Origin: Amycolatopsis japonica
GTDB taxonomy: Bacteria > Actinomycetota > Actinomycetes > Mycobacteriales > Pseudonocardiaceae
DNA: 64,000 bases
Direction of reading: 5' to 3'
Assembly: GCF_000732925.1 (NCBI RefSeq)
Contig: NZ_CP008953.1
Location: 2,232,001 to 2,296,000 of the forward strand
The number at the start of each line of letters is the position of its first letter. Position 1 is the stretch's first letter. Below, one piece after another: positions 55,099-64,000 of the stretch. Position numbers and translations under genes: made by a program. The notes under the pieces were generated by a model. That model was not told the DNA's origin. It made no database searches and saw only the letters and a list, made by a program, of their open reading frames with translations.

Positions 55099-56241
55099 AT
55101 GCCGGGAACCCCGATCCTGCCGTTCGTGGCCCGGACGCGGCTGGTGGACCACCACTGCCACGGCGTCGTCACCGGTGACCTCGGCCGGATCGAGTTCGAG
55201 CAGATGCTCACCGAGGCCGACACCGTCTCGTCACTGGGCACCACCCTGTTCGATTCGCTGATCGGGCTCGCGGTGCGCGCCCGCTGCGCACCCGTGCTCG
55301 ACCTGCCGCCGCACGTCCCGGCCGAGGTCTATCTGGCCCGCCGCGCCGAACTGGGCGCCACGGAGGTCAACGCGCGATTCCTGCGCGCCACCGGCACGAC
55401 CGAATTCCTGCTCGACGGCGGTTTCCTGCCGGACACGCTGACCACGACCGAGCAGTTCGCGGCACTGTCCGGCGCCCGCGCGCGGGACATCGTCCGCCTC
55501 GAACAGGTCGCCGAAACGGTGATCGGAGCCACCACCGCGGCCGGATTCATCGAGGCCTTCACCAGGGAACTGGCGAAACGCGCCACGACGGCCGTCGGGT
55601 TCAAATCCATCGCCGCTTACCGGGTCGGCCTCGACCTGGCGGAGGAGCGGCCGACGGAGGCCGAAGTCACCGAAGCGGCGGGCCGCTGGCTCGCGCGGAT
55701 CGAGGCGGGCGAACCGGTCCGGCTCGCGGACGAGGTGCTGCACCGCTTCCTGATCTGGACCGGGATCGACCTGGCGTTGCCGATCCAGTTCCACGTCGGC
55801 TTCGGCGATTCCGACGTCGACCTGCACCGCTGCGATCCGCTGCTGCTCACCGGGCTGCTGCGGGCCACCCGCTCACACGGGGTGCCGATCATGCTGCTGC
55901 ACAACTATCCCTTCCACCGGAACGCCGCGTATCTGGCGCAGGTGTTCGAGCACGTGTTCGTCGACGTGGGACTCGCGACGCACAACGCCGGTCATCGTGC
56001 GCCCGCGATCATCGCGGAGACAATGGAGATCGTGCCGTTCGGGAAGCTGCTGTTCTCCACGGACGCGTTCGGGCTGGCCGAGCTGTACCACCTCGGCACC
56101 GCGCTGTTCCGGCAAGGACTGTCCGACTTCCTGTACGCGGGACTCACTTCGGACGTACTGTCCGAAGTGGACGCGCATCGGATAGCGGCGCTGGTGGGGC
56201 ACCGCAACGCCGAACGGGTGTACGGGCTGGAGGGGACATGA
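55099..56241 (+). CDS. amidohydrolase (FluG N-terminal-like)
   Basis: Metal-dependent TIM-barrel hydrolase of 380 residues. VDHHCHGV supplies the HxH metal ligands; FHVGFGDSD, MLLHNYPFHRNAAYL and LLFSTDAFG carry later ligands. It resembles the amidohydrolase_2 domain that precedes the GS-like domain in fungal FluG. ATG at 55099 with GAAGGGA upstream. Its stop overlaps the M20 gene by four bases. Confidence 0.82.
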   Translation: MPGTPILPFVARTRLVDHHCHGVVTGDLGRIEFEQMLTEADTVSSLGTTLFDSLIGLAVRARCAPVLDLPPHVPAEVYLARRAELGATEVNARFLRATGTTEFLLDGGFLPDTLTTTEQFAALSGARARDIVRLEQVAETVIGATTAAGFIEAFTRELAKRATTAVGFKSIAAYRVGLDLAEERPTEAEVTEAAGRWLARIEAGEPVRLADEVLHRFLIWTGIDLALPIQFHVGFGDSDVDLHRCDPLLLTGLLRATRSHGVPIMLLHNYPFHRNAAYLAQVFEHVFVDVGLATHNAGHRAPAIIAETMEIVPFGKLLFSTDAFGLAELYHLGTALFRQGLSDFLYAGLTSDVLSEVDAHRIAALVGHRNAERVYGLEGT

Positions 56242-57407
56242 CGGAGCTGGACGAACTGCAGGACCGGTGGGAGGCCGCGGTCGAAGCGGAGCTGCCTTCC
56301 GCGATCGGGCTGCGGCACCGCGTACACGCCGATCCGCGCGCGTCGGGGGACGAGGAGGACACCGCGCGGGTCGTCGTCGAGGCGCTGGACATCGACGACG
56401 GGGTCCGGGTCGCCAAGACCGGACGCGCCGTCCTGCTCCCCGGCACCCGGCCGGGACCGGCCGTGGCACTGCGCACCGAACTGGACGCGCTGCCGGTCAC
56501 CGAGCGCACCGGGGTGCCGTGGGCTTCGGAGACGCCGCTGATGCACGCGTGCGGACACGACGTCCACATGGCCGCGCTCGTCGCCACCGTCCGCGCGGCC
56601 GCCGTGGTCGGGGTGCCCCGGCCGCTCGTGGCGCTCCTGCAGCCGCGTGAGGAGACGTCGCCGTCCGGTGCGCTGGACATCGTCGAGTCGGGCGTGCTCA
56701 CCGAGTACGGCGTCGAGTCGGTCATCGGCGCGCACGTCCAGCCCCGGCTCGCGGCGGGCGTGGTGTCGGCGGTGCCGGGACCGGTCAACGCCTCCACCGA
56801 CGAGTTCGACGTCGTCGTCCGCGGCCAGGGCGGGCACGCCGGGTATCCGCACCTGCTGCGGGACCCGATCCTCGCGCTCAGCCAGATCGTGGTGAGCCTG
56901 CAGCAGCTCGCGAGCCGCCGGGTCGACCCGGTGTTCGGCGCGGTCTGCTCGGTCGGCCGGATCGAAGCCGGGACCACGGCGAACGTCGTGCCGAACGAGG
57001 CCCGTCTGTCGGGCTCGCTGCGGCTGATGCGCGCCGAGGACCGCGACCTCGCGCTGGAGGGGCTCGCCGAGGTCGTCCACGGCACCGCCAAGGCGCACGG
57101 CTGCCGGGCGGAACTGGAGATCAGCCCGTGCGAACCGGTGCTGCACAACGACGCCGGGCTCACCCAGCGCGCGCACCGGCGGCTCGTCCGGACCGGGGCG
57201 GCCGTGGACACCGACTTCCGGTCTTTCGGCGCCGACGACTTCGCGCACTACTGCGGGATGACGCGCGGGCTGATGATGTTCGTCGGCCTCGGCGACACCG
57301 CGGGCGCGCCGAGCCTGCACGACGAACTGTTCCTGCCGCCCGACGCCGCCATCGGGCAGGTCGCGTCCGCGCTGATCGCGGGCTATTTGGCCGCCGTCGA
57401 GGGCTGA
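56238..57407 (+). CDS. M20-family amidohydrolase/peptidase
   Basis: Zinc-dependent amidohydrolase of 389 residues. HACGHDVHMAALV has the metal His/Asp, QPREETSPSGALD the catalytic Glu, GGHAGYPH the lid-domain His, and SFGADDFAHYC the late metal region. Relatives deacylate N-acyl amino acids or hippurate-like amides. Coupled to the amidohydrolase upstream, suggesting catabolism of an amide or gamma-glutamyl compound. Confidence 0.88.
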   Translation: MTELDELQDRWEAAVEAELPSAIGLRHRVHADPRASGDEEDTARVVVEALDIDDGVRVAKTGRAVLLPGTRPGPAVALRTELDALPVTERTGVPWASETPLMHACGHDVHMAALVATVRAAAVVGVPRPLVALLQPREETSPSGALDIVESGVLTEYGVESVIGAHVQPRLAAGVVSAVPGPVNASTDEFDVVVRGQGGHAGYPHLLRDPILALSQIVVSLQQLASRRVDPVFGAVCSVGRIEAGTTANVVPNEARLSGSLRLMRAEDRDLALEGLAEVVHGTAKAHGCRAELEISPCEPVLHNDAGLTQRAHRRLVRTGAAVDTDFRSFGADDFAHYCGMTRGLMMFVGLGDTAGAPSLHDELFLPPDAAIGQVASALIAGYLAAVEG

Positions 57408-57445
57408 CGCCCCCAAGAAGTCGACGAAGCGCTACGGTGGCCGAC

Positions 57446-58498
57446 GTGAATACCGCCTCGGCAGCGTTCCTCGCGACCATCCCCAGCCCCGACCAGGGCG
57501 TCTGGCATATCGGGCCGGTCCCGATCCGGGCATACGCGCTCTGCATCATCGCCGGCATCATCGTGGCGATCTGGCTGGGCGAGCGGCGCTGGGTGAACCG
57601 CGGCGGCACGAAGGGCACCGTCATCGACGTCGCCGTCTTCGCGGTGCCGTTCGGCCTGGTCGGCGGCCGGTTGTACCACGTCATCACCGACAACCAGCTG
57701 TACTTCGGCGAGGGCAAGAACCCGCTCAACGCGCTGAAGATCTGGGACGGCGGCCTCGGGATCTGGGGCGCCATCGCGCTCGGCGCCGTCGGCGCGCTGA
57801 TCGCCTGCCGCCGCCGGGGCATCCCGCTGCCCGCGATGGCGGACGCGCTCGCGCCGGGGATCGTGATCGCGCAGGCGATCGGGCGGCTCGGCAACTACTT
57901 CAACCAGGAGCTCTACGGCGCGCACACCGATCTGCCGTGGGGGCTGGAGATCTACCAGCGCTACAACCCGACCAACCCGGACGACTTCCTGAACGGGATC
58001 GCGATCGGGCACGTCCCGCTGCCGGACAGCCCGGTGCACCCGACGTTCCTCTACGAGCTGATCTGGAACCTCGGTGTCGCGCTGCTGGTCATCTGGGCGG
58101 ACAAGAAGTTCCGCCTCGGCCACGGCCGCGTGTTCGCGCTGTACGTCGCCGGGTACACCGCGGGCCGGTTCTGGATCGAGATGATGCGGACCGACACCGC
58201 GAACCACATCCTCGGCCTGCGGGTCAACGTGTGGACCTCGATCCTGCTGTTCGCCGCGGCGATCGCGTACTTCGTACTGGCCGCCAAGCGTGGGCCGAGG
58301 GAAGCGCCGGAAACGCTGTGGAGCAAGGATGTGCCGCGGGACGACGCCGACTCCGCCTCGGGCGCCTCCGCTTCGGCCGACTCCGAGACCGCTGAGCCTT
58401 CCGAGACCCACGCGGAGGTCGCCGCGGCTCCGGACACCGTCCGGGACTCCGCCGCCGACAAGGCGACCGAGGACCCGAAGCCCGACGCCGAGAAGTAG
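57446..58498 (+). CDS. lgt: prolipoprotein diacylglyceryl transferase
   Basis: Integral membrane enzyme of 350 residues moving diacylglycerol from phosphatidylglycerol to the lipobox cysteine. The Lgt signature GRLGNYFNQELYG, the IRAYALCIIAGI helix and HPTFLYELIWNL are present over seven helices. A charged Glu/Ala/Asp-rich tail of about 65 residues (from PREAPETLW) is typical of actinobacterial Lgt. The GTG at 57446 is preferred; 57437 is possible. Confidence 0.95.
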   Translation: MNTASAAFLATIPSPDQGVWHIGPVPIRAYALCIIAGIIVAIWLGERRWVNRGGTKGTVIDVAVFAVPFGLVGGRLYHVITDNQLYFGEGKNPLNALKIWDGGLGIWGAIALGAVGALIACRRRGIPLPAMADALAPGIVIAQAIGRLGNYFNQELYGAHTDLPWGLEIYQRYNPTNPDDFLNGIAIGHVPLPDSPVHPTFLYELIWNLGVALLVIWADKKFRLGHGRVFALYVAGYTAGRFWIEMMRTDTANHILGLRVNVWTSILLFAAAIAYFVLAAKRGPREAPETLWSKDVPRDDADSASGASASADSETAEPSETHAEVAAAPDTVRDSAADKATEDPKPDAEK

Positions 58499-58507
58499 CG
58501 CTCTTTG

Positions 58508-58562
58508 GTACGTGAAGGCCCCCTTCATTGCGCTAGACGCAATGAAGGGGGCCTTCACGTAC
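58508..58562. terminator. long hairpin, family B
   Basis: GTACGTGAAGGCCCCCTTCA opens and its complement closes a 55-bp palindrome, near-perfect apart from a GCTAGA centre. It is about nine bases after the lgt stop and closely matches the elements at 26558 and 38967. Confidence 0.75.
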
Positions 58563-58586
58563 TTCCGCCCTTCCGTCGCGAGTGCC

Positions 58587-58633
58587 ATGAAAGGTCCTTT
58601 CCTTGCAAAATTTGCAAGGAAAGGACCTTTCAT
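58587..58633. repeat. perfect 47-bp hairpin, family C (second copy)
   Basis: Same 23-1-23 palindrome as at 46915, extended here by TGCC/GGCA on the edges (58583-58637). Identity between two copies 11.6 kb apart, on both arms, points to recent spread or gene conversion. Confidence 0.75.
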
Positions 58634-58661
58634 GGCATCGGGACTCGCTGCGGTGAGTCGC

Positions 58662-58796
58662 GTGTCCAGACGGACGACACATGTGTCCAGACGGACGACA
58701 CGCGTGATCACGTGGACGGCACGCGAGAGGACCTGGCCGCGACCCGTGTCGTCCGTCCCGTCACGCGTGTCGTCCGTCTGATCACGCGTGTCGTCC
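58662..58796. repeat. short direct and inverted repeat tract
   Basis: GTGTCCAGACGGACGACAC occurs twice in tandem (58662-58680 and 58683-58701). The inverted form GTGTCGTCC follows three times (near 58746, 58767 and 58788), separated by CACGCGTGATCACG-like pieces. The two halves can pair. Function unknown. Confidence 0.6.
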
Positions 58797-58822
58797 AGGC
58801 AGTCACGTGAAAGTGCCGCGCC

Positions 58823-59887
58823 TCAGGGAGAGACCAGGCCCCGTCCCGTCACCAAAGGCAGGTCCAGCGCCGTCAGCAGCCCCGGCGGAGCCGCCACCAC
58901 CGCCGGGATCGCGTTCACCAGCCGCATCGCGGTCGCCTTCAGCCCGGCGGTGTTGTGGTCGCCATCGGTCCCGACCAGCCGCAGGTCCAGCACGTACTCG
59001 GGCTCGCCGGTCACCTGGACGCGGTAGCAGCCCTGCCCGGTCGGCTGCGGCCAGTCCGGCCCGAGGTCGCCGCGCAGCCGCGTGATGTGCTCCAGCACGC
59101 ACACCGCCCGTCCGCCGCGCATGCCACGCACCTCGAACCGTAGCGCCGCCGCCGTGCCCTCCTTGATGGTTCCCGAGGCGATCTCGAACGTCTCAGGCGC
59201 AGGGAGCCGCTCGTAGACCTCCTCGACGCCGTCGAGTTCGACGTCCAGCCCGGCCGCGAGCTGCCGCACGACGCTGCCCCAAGCCAGCGACAGCACGCCA
59301 GGCTGCAGCAACAGCGGCAGGTCGTCCATCTCGCGGCCGAAGCCCATGATGTCGAACAAGACCTTGCCGTTGTCGTACGTCGAATAGTCGAGGATCTCCA
59401 GGCAGCGCACCTCGTCGATCCGTTCGCACACGCCGGTGAGCACCAGCGGCAGCCAGTCGTTGGCGAAGCCGGGGTCGACACCGTTGACCCACAGCGAAGC
59501 GCCGCCTTCGCGGGCCGCCTCACGGATCGGCTCGATCATCTCCGGCGGCACGACACCTTCGGGGTACTGGAGGAACACCGGACTGCTGGACACCACGTTG
59601 ATCCCCGCGCGCAGAAAGCGTTTCAGGTCCTCGACGGCCTCGACGAGCCTGTCGTCGGCCATAGCCGTGTAGAGCACGCAGTCCGGCTTCAGCGCGATGA
59701 GCGCGTCCGCGTCGGTGGTGGCCGCGACACCGAGCGGGCGCCCGAGCCCGGCCAGTTCCCCGGCGTCCACGCCCGCCTTGGCCTCGCTCGACACCCAGAC
59801 CCCGGCGAGTTCGAGATCGGGCCGCGCGGCTATCCCGGCCAGCGCGTGGCGGCCGACGTTCCCGGTACTCCACTGGACCACGCGCAA
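58823..59887 (-). CDS. DapB-like NAD(P)-dependent amine dehydrogenase family protein
   Basis: Rossmann oxidoreductase of 354 residues opening VVQWSTGNVGRHALAGIAARPDLELAG, with the nucleotide loop GNVGR. The family is often labelled dihydrodipicolinate reductase-like and includes 2,4-diaminopentanoate dehydrogenase; true DapB activity is unlikely. VNGVDPGFANDWLPL and GQGCYRVQVTGEPEY are family-like. Encoded 12 bp after the SDR gene, so probably one operon under the palindrome at 60695. Confidence 0.75.
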   Translation of the reverse strand: MRVVQWSTGNVGRHALAGIAARPDLELAGVWVSSEAKAGVDAGELAGLGRPLGVAATTDADALIALKPDCVLYTAMADDRLVEAVEDLKRFLRAGINVVSSSPVFLQYPEGVVPPEMIEPIREAAREGGASLWVNGVDPGFANDWLPLVLTGVCERIDEVRCLEILDYSTYDNGKVLFDIMGFGREMDDLPLLLQPGVLSLAWGSVVRQLAAGLDVELDGVEEVYERLPAPETFEIASGTIKEGTAAALRFEVRGMRGGRAVCVLEHITRLRGDLGPDWPQPTGQGCYRVQVTGEPEYVLDLRLVGTDGDHNTAGLKATAMRLVNAIPAVVAAPPGLLTALDLPLVTGRGLVSP

Positions 59888-59899
59888 GGCGCTCGCCTC

Positions 59900-60685
59900 C
59901 TATAGATCGGGCAGGCCCAGCTCCAGGTTCGGGGCCTGCAGTCCACCGTCGACTTCGATGATCTTGCCGGTGACATACCGGCCCGCGCCCGACGCCAGGA
60001 ACACGACGGTGGCCGCGATGTCCTCGGCCTCGCCGATCCGGCGCAGGGGAGTGGCGGCCTCCATCCGGCCGCGCAGTTCGTCGTTGCCCACCACCACTTC
60101 GAGCGCGGAGGTCGCCACCGAGCCGACCGAGATCGCGTTCACGCGCACCTTCGGCGCGAGGTCTGCCGCGGCGAGCCGGGTGTAGTGCGCCAGCGCGGCC
60201 TTCGCCGTCCCGTACGCGGCGAAACCGCGGCCGGTCACACGGCCCATCACCGACGAGATGTTGACGACCGAGCCACCCGACTCCAGTAAGGACGGTGCCG
60301 CCGCGACGGTCAGCGCGTGCGCGGTGGAGACGTTGAAACGAAAGGCTTCTTCGAGGAAGTCGGAAGTGGTTTCCAGGAGCGGCCGGGGATAGGTGCCGCC
60401 GACGTTGTTGACCACCAGGTCCAGCCGCCCGAACTCCGCCGTCGCGATGCGCGCCAGCTCGCCGGCGGCGGCCGGGTCGCTCAGATCGGCGGGCACCACG
60501 TGGGCGCGCCGTCCGGTGGCGGCGACCAGGGCCGCCACGTCGTCGAGCTGGGTTTCGGTGCGGGAGGAGATCACCACGTCGGCACCGGCCTCGGCGAGCG
60601 CCACGGCGGTCGCCGCGCCGATCCCGCGTCCGGCGCCGGTGACCACGGCGACCTGGTCGGTGAGCCGGAAACGGTCCAGGATCAT
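59900..60685 (-). CDS. short-chain dehydrogenase/reductase
   Basis: Classical SDR of 261 residues: cofactor motif [20 protein letters not shown] (for NNAG), catalytic Ser in NISSVMG and YGTAK with the Tyr-x3-Lys pair, and the C-terminal IIEVDGGL. It oxidises or reduces an alcohol/ketone with NAD(P). First gene of a two-gene unit. A KstR-type palindrome ends 10 bp from its start, hinting at steroid or lipid catabolism. Confidence 0.9.
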   Translation of the reverse strand: MILDRFRLTDQVAVVTGAGRGIGAATAVALAEAGADVVISSRTETQLDDVAALVAATGRRAHVVPADLSDPAAAGELARIATAEFGRLDLVVNNVGGTYPRPLLETTSDFLEEAFRFNVSTAHALTVAAAPSLLESGGSVVNISSVMGRVTGRGFAAYGTAKAALAHYTRLAAADLAPKVRVNAISVGSVATSALEVVVGNDELRGRMEAATPLRRIGEAEDIAATVVFLASGAGRYVTGKIIEVDGGLQAPNLELGLPDL

Positions 60686-60694
60686 GGCCGGAAC

Positions 60695-60708
60695 TGTAAC
60701 ACGTTCTA
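60695..60708. promoter_or_regulatory. KstR-type palindromic motif
   Basis: TGTAACACGTTCTA fits TNNAACNNGTTNNA, the motif bound by the TetR repressor KstR of cholesterol catabolism. It lies 10 bp upstream of the SDR start, where a bound repressor would block transcription. No kstR-like gene is in the window; related TetR operators look similar. Confidence 0.5.
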
Positions 60709-61011
60709 TTTCCGATGTCCTGGGCTCGCGCCGGGCGCCGGGAGTGACTAGGGTCGCCTCACCGCTTCTCGTGACATCCCGGAACAGGACATATACTTAG
60801 CGGAACGAACTACTGTGACCTCATCAGGAACTGTGTCGTTCCGGGCGTCCAGATCGTTACCCGTCGGCGGGCTTTCGCGCCCGCCGAACTGATGCCGACG
60901 TGTTTCACAGGTGTTAAAGTCTCGCTAACGAACGGGCCATCGTCGTCCCGTGCGCATCCCCCGGCCGGCCCCGCCCGGCCGCTGAGCACAGACGACGAAG
61001 GAGGTCCCTTC
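60709..61011. other. divergent intergenic region upstream of gltB
   Basis: About 300 bp between the KstR-type motif and gltB. A TAAAGT -10-like hexamer occurs within GGTGTTAAAGTCTCGC (about 60910-60925), without a convincing -35. A GGCGGGC...GCCCGCC stem (about 60866-60885) is the only clear hairpin. No gene or known riboswitch is recognised. A perfect AAGGAGGT ribosome site precedes gltB. Confidence 0.4.
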
Positions 61012-64000
61012 ATGATCTTCTCCGCCATTCCAGGCAAACAGGGTCTCTACGATCCCGAATCCGAACAGGACTCCTGCGGTGTGGCCATGGTGGCCGACGT
61101 CCGCGGGCGGCGCTCGCACGGCATCGTCACCGACGGCCTGTCCGCGCTGACGAACCTCGACCACCGCGGGGCCGCCGGAGCGGAGCCGACCAGTGGCGAC
61201 GGCGCGGGCATCCTGCTGCAGCTCCCGGACGAGCTGCTGCGGGCGGAAGTGGACTTCCCCCTGCCCGCGGCGGACGCCGACGGCCACCAGACCTACGCGA
61301 CCGGGATCGGTTTCCTGCCCTCGGACGTCGAGGAGCGGAACAAGGCCATCGCCCTGATCGAGCGGATCGCCACGGAAGAGGGCCTCGACGTCCTCGGCTG
61401 GCGTGAGGTACCGGTCGACGCCGACCGCGCCGACATCGGCCCGACGGCGCGTTCGGTCATGCCGCATTTCGCGATGCTGTTCGTCGCGGGCGCCGAGTCC
61501 GACGGGCGATGTCCCGCCGGGCTCGAACTGGACCGGCTGGCCTTCTGCCTCCGCAAGCGCGTCGAGAACGAGAGCGTGACCGCGGGCTGCGGCATCTACT
61601 TCCCGTCGCTGTCCTCGCGGACCATCGTCTACAAGGGAATGCTGACCCCCGAGCAGCTCCCGCTCTTCTTCGCCGACCTGACCGACACCCGGCTCACCAG
61701 CGCCATCGCGCTCGTGCACTCCCGGTTCTCCACCAACACCTTCCCGTCGTGGCCGCTGGCGCATCCGTTCCGGTTCGTCGCGCACAACGGCGAGATCAAC
61801 ACCATCCGGGGCAACCGCAACCGCATGCGCGCCCGTGAGGCGCTGCTCGAATCGGACCTCATCCCCGGCGATCTCACCCGCCTGTACCCGATCTGCTCGG
61901 CCGACGCGTCGGACTCCGCCTCCTTCGACGAGGTGCTGGAGCTGCTGCACCTCGGCGGGCGGTCGCTGCCGCACGCGGTGCTGATGATGATCCCCGAAGC
62001 GTGGGAGAACCACGCCGGGATGGACGCACAACGTCGTGCGTTCTACCAGTTCCACGCCAGCCTCATGGAGCCGTGGGACGGCCCGGCCTGTGTCACCTTC
62101 ACCGACGGCACGCTCGTCGGCGCGGTGCTGGACCGCAACGGCCTGCGGCCCGCGCGATGGTGGCGCACCGCGGACGACCGGGTCGTGCTCGCCAGTGAGG
62201 CGGGCGTCCTCGACGTCGCCCCCGCGGACGTCGTGGCCAAGGGCCGCCTCAAGCCCGGCCGCATGTTCCTGGTGGACACCGAGGCGGGCCGGATCGTCGA
62301 CGACGAAGAGGTCAAGTCGGCGCTGGCCAAGGAACTCCCGTACGAGGGCTGGCTGCACGCCGGTCTCCTGCAGATCGCCGACCTGCCGGACCGCGACCAC
62401 ATCGTGCAGAGCCACGATTCCGTGCTGCGGCGCCAGCTTTCCTTCGGCTACACCGAAGAAGAGCTGAAGATCCTCCTCGCGCCGATGGCGGTCAAGGCGG
62501 CCGAGCCGATCGGTTCGATGGGCTCCGACACCCCGCCCGCCGTGCTGTCGCAGCGTTCGCGGCTGCTCTACGACTACTTCAAGCAGAACTTCGCGCAGGT
62601 CACCAACCCGCCGCTGGACGCGATCCGCGAAGAGCTCGTCACCTCGATGAGCCGGATCATGGGCCCCGAGCGCAACCTGCTCGCCCCCGGCCCGGCCTCC
62701 TGCCGCCACGTGCAGCTGCCGTATCCGGTGATCGACAACGACGAACTCGCCAAGCTGATCCACATCAACGACGACGGCGACCTTCCCGGCTTCGCGTGCA
62801 GTGTCCTTTCCGGACTGTACGAAGTGGACGGTGGCGCCGACGCGCTGGCGTCCGCGATCGAGCGGGTCCGGCGCGAGGCGTCGGAGGCGATCGCGGCGGG
62901 CGCGCGCACGCTCGTGCTGTCCGATCGCGACTCCGACCACCGCATGGCGCCGATCCCGTCGCTGCTGCTGGTGTCCGCGGTGCACCACCACCTGGTGCGC
63001 ACCAAGGAGCGGCTCCGCGTCGCGCTGGTCGTCGAGACCGGCGACGCCCGCGAGGTCCACCACATCGCGCTGCTGCTCGGTTACGGCGCCGCGGCGGTGA
63101 ACCCCTACCTGGCCTTCGAGACCATCGAGGACATGATCTCGACCGGTGCGGTCACCGGGATCGAGCCGGCCAAGGCGATCCGCAACTACGTCAAGGCGCT
63201 CGTGAAGGGCGTCCTGAAGATCATGTCGAAGATGGGCATCTCGACCGTCGGCGCGTACACCGCGGCGCAGGTCTTCGAATCCTTCGGCCTGGCGCAGGAT
63301 CTGCTCGACGAGTACTTCACCGGGACGTCGTCGAAGCTCGGCGGGGTCGGGCTGACCGTGCTCGCCGAAGAGGTCGCCACGCGGCATCGCCGCGCGTACC
63401 CGGACAACCCGACCGATCGAGTCCACCGTGGACTCGAGACCGGCGGCGAGTACGCGTACCGCCGCGAGGGCGAGCTGCACCTGTTCACCCCCGAAACCGT
63501 TTTCCTGTTGCAGCACGCGACGAAGACCGGCCGGGAAGAGGTGTACAAGAAGTACTCCGACGAGGTGCACCGCCTGTACCGCCAGGGTGGCGCGCTGCGC
63601 GGGCTGTTCGCCTTCCGCGAGGGCGTTCGCGAGCCCGTCCCGCTGGACGAGGTCGAGCCCGTCGAGGCGATCTTCAAGCGCTTCAACACCGGCGCGATGT
63701 CCTACGGTTCGATTTCGGCCGAGGCGCACGAAACGCTCGCCATCGCGATGAACCGCATCGGCGGCCGGTCGAACACCGGTGAGGGCGGGGAGGATCCCGA
63801 GCGGCTGTACGACCCGGCGCGGCGCAGCGCGATCAAGCAGGTCGCGAGCGGCCGCTTCGGCGTCACGAGCGAATACCTCGTCAACGCCGACGACATCCAG
63901 ATCAAGATGGCGCAGGGCGCGAAGCCGGGCGAGGGCGGGCAGCTGCCGCCCAACAAGGTGTACCCGTGGATCGCGCGCACGCGGCACTCGACGCCGGGCG
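61012..64000 (+). CDS. gltB: glutamate synthase large subunit, 3' end outside window
   Basis: First 996 codons of an enzyme usually about 1,500 long; it makes two glutamates from glutamine and 2-oxoglutarate. Cys22 ([10 protein letters not shown]) is the Ntn nucleophile after propeptide removal. [19 protein letters not shown] and [11 protein letters not shown] belong to the glutaminase domain, and the central and FMN domains follow ([28 protein letters not shown]). The frame is open to the window edge. An AAGGAGGT site precedes the ATG. No gltD is visible. Confidence 0.96.
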   Translation, partial: MIFSAIPGKQGLYDPESEQDSCGVAMVADVRGRRSHGIVTDGLSALTNLDHRGAAGAEPTSGDGAGILLQLPDELLRAEVDFPLPAADADGHQTYATGIGFLPSDVEERNKAIALIERIATEEGLDVLGWREVPVDADRADIGPTARSVMPHFAMLFVAGAESDGRCPAGLELDRLAFCLRKRVENESVTAGCGIYFPSLSSRTIVYKGMLTPEQLPLFFADLTDTRLTSAIALVHSRFSTNTFPSWPLAHPFRFVAHNGEINTIRGNRNRMRAREALLESDLIPGDLTRLYPICSADASDSASFDEVLELLHLGGRSLPHAVLMMIPEAWENHAGMDAQRRAFYQFHASLMEPWDGPACVTFTDGTLVGAVLDRNGLRPARWWRTADDRVVLASEAGVLDVAPADVVAKGRLKPGRMFLVDTEAGRIVDDEEVKSALAKELPYEGWLHAGLLQIADLPDRDHIVQSHDSVLRRQLSFGYTEEELKILLAPMAVKAAEPIGSMGSDTPPAVLSQRSRLLYDYFKQNFAQVTNPPLDAIREELVTSMSRIMGPERNLLAPGPASCRHVQLPYPVIDNDELAKLIHINDDGDLPGFACSVLSGLYEVDGGADALASAIERVRREASEAIAAGARTLVLSDRDSDHRMAPIPSLLLVSAVHHHLVRTKERLRVALVVETGDAREVHHIALLLGYGAAAVNPYLAFETIEDMISTGAVTGIEPAKAIRNYVKALVKGVLKIMSKMGISTVGAYTAAQVFESFGLAQDLLDEYFTGTSSKLGGVGLTVLAEEVATRHRRAYPDNPTDRVHRGLETGGEYAYRREGELHLFTPETVFLLQHATKTGREEVYKKYSDEVHRLYRQGGALRGLFAFREGVREPVPLDEVEPVEAIFKRFNTGAMSYGSISAEAHETLAIAMNRIGGRSNTGEGGEDPERLYDPARRSAIKQVASGRFGVTSEYLVNADDIQIKMAQGAKPGEGGQLPPNKVYPWIARTRHSTPG

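Larger units (their letters stand above)
58499..58822. other. 324-bp intergenic region of palindromes and repeats
   Basis: Convergent junction between lgt and a dehydrogenase gene. It carries a family B hairpin, a family C hairpin and a tract of short direct and inverted repeats, described separately. No gene is seen; apparent frames here simply translate the palindromes. Confidence 0.65.

Noticed and set aside
46915..58633. Short peptide MKGPFLAKFARKGPFMA encoded by family C hairpins
   Set aside because: It is simply the translation of a perfect palindrome, reads similarly on both strands and lacks a ribosome site.
58823..59887. True dihydrodipicolinate reductase (dapB)
   Set aside because: Length (354) and motifs differ from DapB (about 250-270 residues), and the HHxxKxDAPSG-type catalytic loop is missing.
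60860..61000. GlnR box upstream of gltB
   Set aside because: A GTTAA...CTAAC pair is visible but does not fit the GTNAC-N6-GAAAC pattern closely enough to claim.
60925..63987. 1020-codon open frame on the minus strand opposite gltB
   Set aside because: Shadow of gltB. The plus frame carries all glutamate synthase motifs; the minus product is Arg/His/Asp-rich without motifs.

Overview
The window is about 70% GC and reads as chromosomal DNA of a filamentous actinomycete, most likely a Pseudonocardiales member such as Amycolatopsis. That is inference. It rests on the type VII secretion (ESX) genes, a mycothiol-type MDMPI-fold enzyme, an F420-type PPOX oxidoreductase, a dual-function PriA, many GTG starts and apparently leaderless promoters. 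Gene order follows the actinobacterial hisD-C-B ... hisH-priA ... hisF-hisI ... trpE-C-B-A-lgt backbone, broken by accessory modules.

Left part (1-5.8 kb): a secreted trypsin-like protease, a chloramphenicol-phosphotransferase-like kinase, an orphan neocarzinostatin-fold secreted protein, an unknown secreted protein, a DUF222/HNH nuclease with a LexA (SOS) box exactly in its promoter spacer, and a TetR/MDMPI divergent pair.

Type VII locus (5.8-19.6 kb): EccC is read leftward. Three long helical or WXG-type candidate substrates, an LpqN-like protein, a YbaB-like protein and EccD are read rightward. EccE is read leftward, then EccB rightward with two orphan NarL-type response regulators overlapping its 3' end. 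No small EsxA/EsxB pair, mycosin protease or eccA is present.

Histidine backbone with inserts (19.6-45.3 kb): SMP-30/Lrp/nitrilase, then hisDCB. An accessory block follows: ArsR-SRPBCC-DHFR operon, MMPL exporter with TetR, terpene-cyclase-fold protein, a KptA lacking its central motif, SoxR divergent from a split transketolase, NUDIX and acyl-CoA dehydrogenase. After hisH-priA comes a second block: DUF1330, PPOX, ABC-2 exporter, MDR oxidoreductase, SigE-family sigma factor with a membrane partner, beta-propeller phytase and TetR. Then hisF, a small membrane protein and hisI. PriA probably serves both His and Trp synthesis, since no trpF is seen.

Tryptophan and right part (45.3-64 kb): a paralogous pair of membrane proteins, a second TetR, trpE, a Trp-associated membrane protein, an 18-codon leader ORF coupled to trpC, trpB and trpA. 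Next are a secreted protein with two SH3b-like repeats, a glutamine-synthetase-like gene divergent from an amidohydrolase (a split FluG arrangement) with an M20 hydrolase, lgt, an oxidoreductase pair behind a KstR-type palindrome, and the first two thirds of gltB, cut by the window edge.

A recurring feature is long, near-perfect hairpins in at least three sequence families. They fill seven of the eight convergent junctions that have more than 10 bp between genes, so they look like bidirectional terminators or dispersed palindromic repeats. No tRNA, rRNA, CRISPR array or intact insertion sequence was seen.
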